DNA from: an uncultured Rikenellaceae bacterium
GTDB lineage: Bacteria; Bacteroidota; Bacteroidia; Bacteroidales; Rikenellaceae
DNA length: 9,086 bases
Reading direction: 5' to 3'
NCBI GenBank assembly: GCA_947037995.1
Contig: CAMQUV010000027.1
Span: 1 to 9,086, forward strand
Part shown: piece after piece, positions 6,329 to 9,086 of the stretch
Numbering within the stretch: position 1 is the stretch's first letter
How the letters are laid out: each line of letters opens with the position of its first letter
Notes under the pieces: model-generated
What the model saw: the letters and a program-made list of their open reading frames with translations, nothing else
What the model was told of the DNA's origin: nothing
The model's database searches: none
Program-made: the position numbers and the translations under genes

Positions 6329-8380
6329 CGGTAAACGTTTCTGTAACTCGTACATCCTATCGCGGAACATTGCCGCGCGCAAGAAATCTAAATCCTTAGC
6401 CGCAGACTCCATCTCTTCGCGACTCTCTGATATAGCCGCCTCTAAATCACTCAAGGTCGAGTAACTAACCTCCGACTGGGCAGCCATCGAACCACCTCCT
6501 ACAATCTCAGATGCCTTTGGTGCATCAAAATCATAAATAACAGTCCCGCCATTGCGACTTGCGCGACGAGCTTTGCTCTCACGGTTATCGCCCACAATAG
6601 AACTACGCAACTCACGGTGTATCGCCGTGGGAGTTATGCCATTCTGCTCATTATATTGTCGCTGCTTAAAGCGTCTATACTCACATTTTTCAATCATCAA
6701 CTGCATCGACTTCGTAATAACGTCGGCATACATAATCACCCTACCATTAACATTTCTCGCTGCTCTTCCTGCTGTCTGCGTCAAAGAGCGCTCAGACCGC
6801 AAAAAACCCTCCTTGTCAGCATCCATAATAGCTACCAACGACACCTCCGGGATATCAAGCCCCTCGCGCAATAGGTTTACCCCAACAAGTACATCAATAC
6901 GACCAGCGCGCAAATCGTCTATAATCTCAATACGTTCAATTGTATCGACGTCCGAGTGAATGTAACTTGCCCTAACACCATTTTTATCGAAAAACTTAGT
7001 CAGCTCCTCGGCCATTCTCTTTGTCAAAGTAGTCACCAAAACGCGTTCATTATTCTTCGTTCTAATTCCAATCTCTTCTAACAAATTATCAATCTGACCA
7101 ACGGACGAACGAACCTCAATCTCTGGGTCGAGAAGCCCTGTTGGACGTATAAGTTGTTCTATCACAGCTCCCTCGGCTTTATCGAGCTCATAATTTGCCG
7201 GCGTAGCACTTACATATACTGTTTGTGGTTGCAGCCCTGCAAACTCTTCGAATTTCAGCGGTCTATTATCTTTTGACGCGGGCAACCTAAATCCAAAGTC
7301 AACCAAATTGACCTTGCGGGCTGCGTCGCCGCCATACATTGCGTGAATCTGAGGAATAGTAACGTGGCTCTCATCAATCATCATCAAATAATTGCGTGGG
7401 AAATAGTCGAGCAGGCAAAATGGACGAGAGCCCGGCTCCCTGCCATCGAAATAGCGCGAATAATTCTCTATCCCAGAACAGTAGCCAACCTCCCTAATCA
7501 TCTCCAAATCATACTGCACACGTTGCTTCAGCCGTTTGGCATACAAGTCCTCACCATTATTAATAAAATGGAGATACTGCTGGTTCATATCGTATTCTAT
7601 CTGTTTTAGCGCTCCATCAATACGCTCTTTGGTCGTCACAAAATTATTTGCCGGTGGTATTTCAACCTCATCCTCTAACGAGATTCGTTTACCCGTAGTA
7701 GGGTCAATAATTTGAATCGACTCGATATAATCGCCCCATTGCGTTATCCTGTAAGCTATATCGATATGAGACACCCATACATCAATCGTATCGCCCGTAA
7801 CACGGAACGCACCTCGTTCAAAATTCTGGTCATTACGCACATAAAGGGCATCGACTAGCTTGCGTAGCAGGTCGCTACGTTTATATTTTTCATCGCGTTT
7901 GAGCGACAGTGTATTTGCGTGAAAATCCTCCGGATTACCAATCCCATAGAGGCAACTAACCGAGCTTATAACAATTACATCTTTACGTCCGCTCAAGAGG
8001 GCATTGGTCGTAGAGAGCCTTAGTCGTTCAATCTCATCATTGATTGCCAAATCTTTTTCGATATAGGTATCCGACGTCGGCAAATAGGCCTCGGGTTGAT
8101 AATAATCATAATACGAGACAAAATACTCCACAGCGTTATTGGGGAAAAACGCCTTGAATTCGCCATATAACTGGGCCGCCAGAGTCTTATTGTGGCTAAG
8201 TATAAGCGTCGGGCGGTTGATATTTTGAATGACATTTGCCATCGTGAAAGTCTTGCCCGAACCGGTTACACCCAACAGCACATTATGGCCATCGCCCTCC
8301 AAAAGGTTTTTAGTTAACTGCGCGATTGCCTGAGGCTGGTCGCCGGTTGGCGCGAATTTTGACTCTAGTTTAAATGACAT
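6320..8380 (-). CDS. uvrB: Excinuclease ABC subunit B (UvrB)
   Basis: UvrB is the damage-verifying helicase-like ATPase of nucleotide excision repair. UvrA loads it onto lesions and it recruits UvrC. From the chosen start it has 686 residues (673 in E. coli). Features in order: Walker A GVTGSGKT (37-44), the beta-hairpin base SYYDYYQPEAY (89-99), Walker B DESH (336-339), SATP (391-394), LLREGLDIPEV (503-513), motif VI QTAGRAAR (535-542) and a C-terminal UVR domain (about 644-684) that binds UvrC. The frame is open to a TTG at 8441-8443, but I prefer the ATG at 8378-8380 (MSFKLESKFAPTGDQP), because the -7 promoter element at 8410-8417 would otherwise lie inside the coding region. It is divergent from the GtrA-family gene. 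uvrA and uvrC are not in the window. Confidence 0.97.
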   Translation of the reverse strand: MSFKLESKFAPTGDQPQAIAQLTKNLLEGDGHNVLLGVTGSGKTFTMANVIQNINRPTLILSHNKTLAAQLYGEFKAFFPNNAVEYFVSYYDYYQPEAYLPTSDTYIEKDLAINDEIERLRLSTTNALLSGRKDVIVISSVSCLYGIGNPEDFHANTLSLKRDEKYKRSDLLRKLVDALYVRNDQNFERGAFRVTGDTIDVWVSHIDIAYRITQWGDYIESIQIIDPTTGKRISLEDEVEIPPANNFVTTKERIDGALKQIEYDMNQQYLHFINNGEDLYAKRLKQRVQYDLEMIREVGYCSGIENYSRYFDGREPGSRPFCLLDYFPRNYLMMIDESHVTIPQIHAMYGGDAARKVNLVDFGFRLPASKDNRPLKFEEFAGLQPQTVYVSATPANYELDKAEGAVIEQLIRPTGLLDPEIEVRSSVGQIDNLLEEIGIRTKNNERVLVTTLTKRMAEELTKFFDKNGVRASYIHSDVDTIERIEIIDDLRAGRIDVLVGVNLLREGLDIPEVSLVAIMDADKEGFLRSERSLTQTAGRAARNVNGRVIMYADVITKSMQLMIEKCEYRRFKQRQYNEQNGITPTAIHRELRSSIVGDNRESKARRASRNGGTVIYDFDAPKASEIVGGGSMAAQSEVSYSTLSDLEAAISESREEMESAAKDLDFLRAAMFRDRMYELQKRLPKK

Positions 8381-8395
8381 AGCATTGATTTTATC

Positions 8396-8426
8396 TTGGT
8401 TTGTGTGTACAAATTTACTAAATTTG
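8396..8426 (+). promoter_or_regulatory. Promoter of the GtrA-family gene
   Basis: TTG (8396-8398), 20 bp, TAAATTTG (8419-8426) fits the Bacteroidetes promoter. Transcription would start close to 8432, about 14 bp before the ATG at 8446. The -7 box is the mirror image of the uvrB one across a single base. Confidence 0.7.
8410..8417 (-). promoter_or_regulatory. -7 element of the uvrB promoter
   Basis: The minus strand reads TAAATTTG (8417-8410), an exact -7 match. It would give a leader of about 25 nt before the uvrB ATG. A TTG at 8443-8441 sits 23 bp upstream, beyond the usual 19-21, so the -33 half is poor. Confidence 0.6.
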
Positions 8427-8445
8427 CACGACTTATACTCCAATT

Positions 8446-8922
8446 ATGTTTAGAATTCTTAATAAAATAGCTGACGCGCTATATATCAAACCGCTCCAAT
8501 TCATCCCCCAAGAGACATTTAAATACGCCTTCGCTGGCGGACTTAATGCTGTCTACGGTATTGTGCAGTACTGGATTATCTATAATTTTATACTCCAACA
8601 AAACGATGTTAACCTTGATTTTATTGTTATATCTGCCCCGATTATGGCGCTAATGATAAATTTCGTGATTACCTTTTTTACCGGCTTCTTTCTCGTTAGA
8701 GAAATCGCATTCCCGAAAAAACACCACCACAGAAAAGGAAAACAACTCTCGCTATACGCAGCGGTAGTCGCTATTAATATCATCGTAAACTACGTGGGAA
8801 TCAAAACTATGGTCGAACATTTTGGGATTTTTCCCTCTATCGCTAACGCACTCGTGCAAATCGCAACTATTACTATATCGTTTGTCCTAAATAAATCGAT
8901 TACGTTTAAACAATCAGAATAA
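8446..8922 (+). CDS. GtrA-family four-helix membrane protein
   Basis: The 158-residue product is an inner-membrane protein with four predicted helices (about 26-50, 58-83, 101-120 and 128-150). Family marks are FKYAFAGGLNAVYG at the first helix, which resembles the usual RF-x3-G-x2-N start, and the repeated helix-end pattern, seen as FFLVREIAF (81-89) and FVLNKSITF (146-154). GtrA proteins are thought to help flip undecaprenyl-phosphate-linked sugars across the membrane for O-antigen or cell-wall glycosylation. The substrate here is unknown, because no glycosyltransferase gene lies next to it. A polar HHHRKGK loop (93-99) separates helices two and three. The ATG has a clear promoter just upstream. 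A T-run follows at 8926-8933, but I see no hairpin. Confidence 0.85.
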   Translation: MFRILNKIADALYIKPLQFIPQETFKYAFAGGLNAVYGIVQYWIIYNFILQQNDVNLDFIVISAPIMALMINFVITFFTGFFLVREIAFPKKHHHRKGKQLSLYAAVVAINIIVNYVGIKTMVEHFGIFPSIANALVQIATITISFVLNKSITFKQSE

Positions 8923-8970
8923 TAGGTTTTTTTTCTGCATCACAATAACTTAATGGGATTGGTTCGGGGG

Positions 8971-9086
8971 CGTCAGAGACACCTTCTAATTGGCTGTCGG
9001 GGTCAAAGACACCTTTTAATTGCCTGTCGGCACGCCAGTATAGGCGAAGCTAAGAATATCGAAGCCCCCTCCCCCCCAGCCGGTGA
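8971..9086 (-). repeat. Right copy of the terminal repeat, with 30-bp tandem units
   Basis: Two contiguous 30-bp units, 8971-9000 and 9001-9030, match at 26 of 30 bases and carry GTC-x3-GAC-type arms. Next come the core shared with the left end (9040-9064, identical for 25 bp in inverted orientation), a C-rich tract (9065-9077, interrupted by one T) and CAGCCGGTG at the tip. The C tract corresponds to the left G run but is longer (13 versus 9 positions). The window ends here, so the outer boundary is not seen. I cannot see any coding function. Confidence 0.85.

Noticed and set aside
8381..8443. 21-residue N-terminal extension of UvrB from a TTG
   Set aside because: It would place the uvrB and gtrA promoter elements inside the coding region, and its residues do not resemble UvrB.
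8923..8940. Terminator after the GtrA-family gene
   Set aside because: A run of eight T is present, but I could not find a stable hairpin directly before it.
8971..9030. CRISPR-like repeat from the 30-bp units
   Set aside because: The units are contiguous, with no spacers between them, and there are only two. No cas gene is in the window.
1..9086. Composite transposon or linear replicon bounded by terminal inverted repeats
   Set aside because: The interior is housekeeping genes (panCD, rlmH, uvrB) with no transposase or replication gene. Two copies of a dispersed repeat at contig ends explain the pattern more simply.

Overview
The window looks like chromosomal DNA from a member of the Bacteroidota, probably Bacteroidales. 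This rests on several perfect or near-perfect Bacteroidetes sigma-factor promoters (TTTG, 19-20 bp, TANNTTTG), the lack of Shine-Dalgarno motifs before the genes, and the gene families present. I cannot name the genus from the sequence alone.

Layout. Positions 1-113 and about 8971-9086 are inverted copies of one dispersed repeat. It is made of a poly-G tract, a 25-bp identical core and about 30-bp tandem subunits. The window therefore begins and ends inside a repeat, as a contig would if it broke at a high-copy element. Reading inward from the left, a terminator (153-185) closes a minus-strand panC-panD pair (pantothenate and coenzyme A synthesis). A 555-bp non-coding stretch follows (1397-1951). 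It holds a degenerate relic of the repeat and a minus-strand small RNA gene (about 1751 to 1597) with a perfect promoter, a possible H-type pseudoknot, an 11-bp hairpin and a strong terminator. A plus-strand operon then runs from its own promoter: an N-acetylhexosamine 1-kinase-like gene, an overlapping gene for a CBM9-like domain protein, and rlmH (23S rRNA methyltransferase).

Convergent to rlmH is a single minus-strand gene for a 673-residue PD-(D/E)XK nuclease fused to a DUF2075 (Schlafen-type) SF1 helicase. It has its own perfect promoter and is the likeliest accessory or defence gene here. Next is minus-strand uvrB (nucleotide excision repair). It is divergent from a plus-strand GtrA-family membrane protein gene, and the -7 elements of the two promoters form an exact 17-bp palindrome around one base.

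Most of the window is ordinary housekeeping sequence (panCD, rlmH, uvrB). The parts that deserve a second look are the unassigned structured RNA, the lone nuclease-helicase, the mirrored uvrB/gtrA promoters and the repeat family at the ends. Two start codons were moved downstream from TTG to ATG because promoter elements overlap or follow the TTG.
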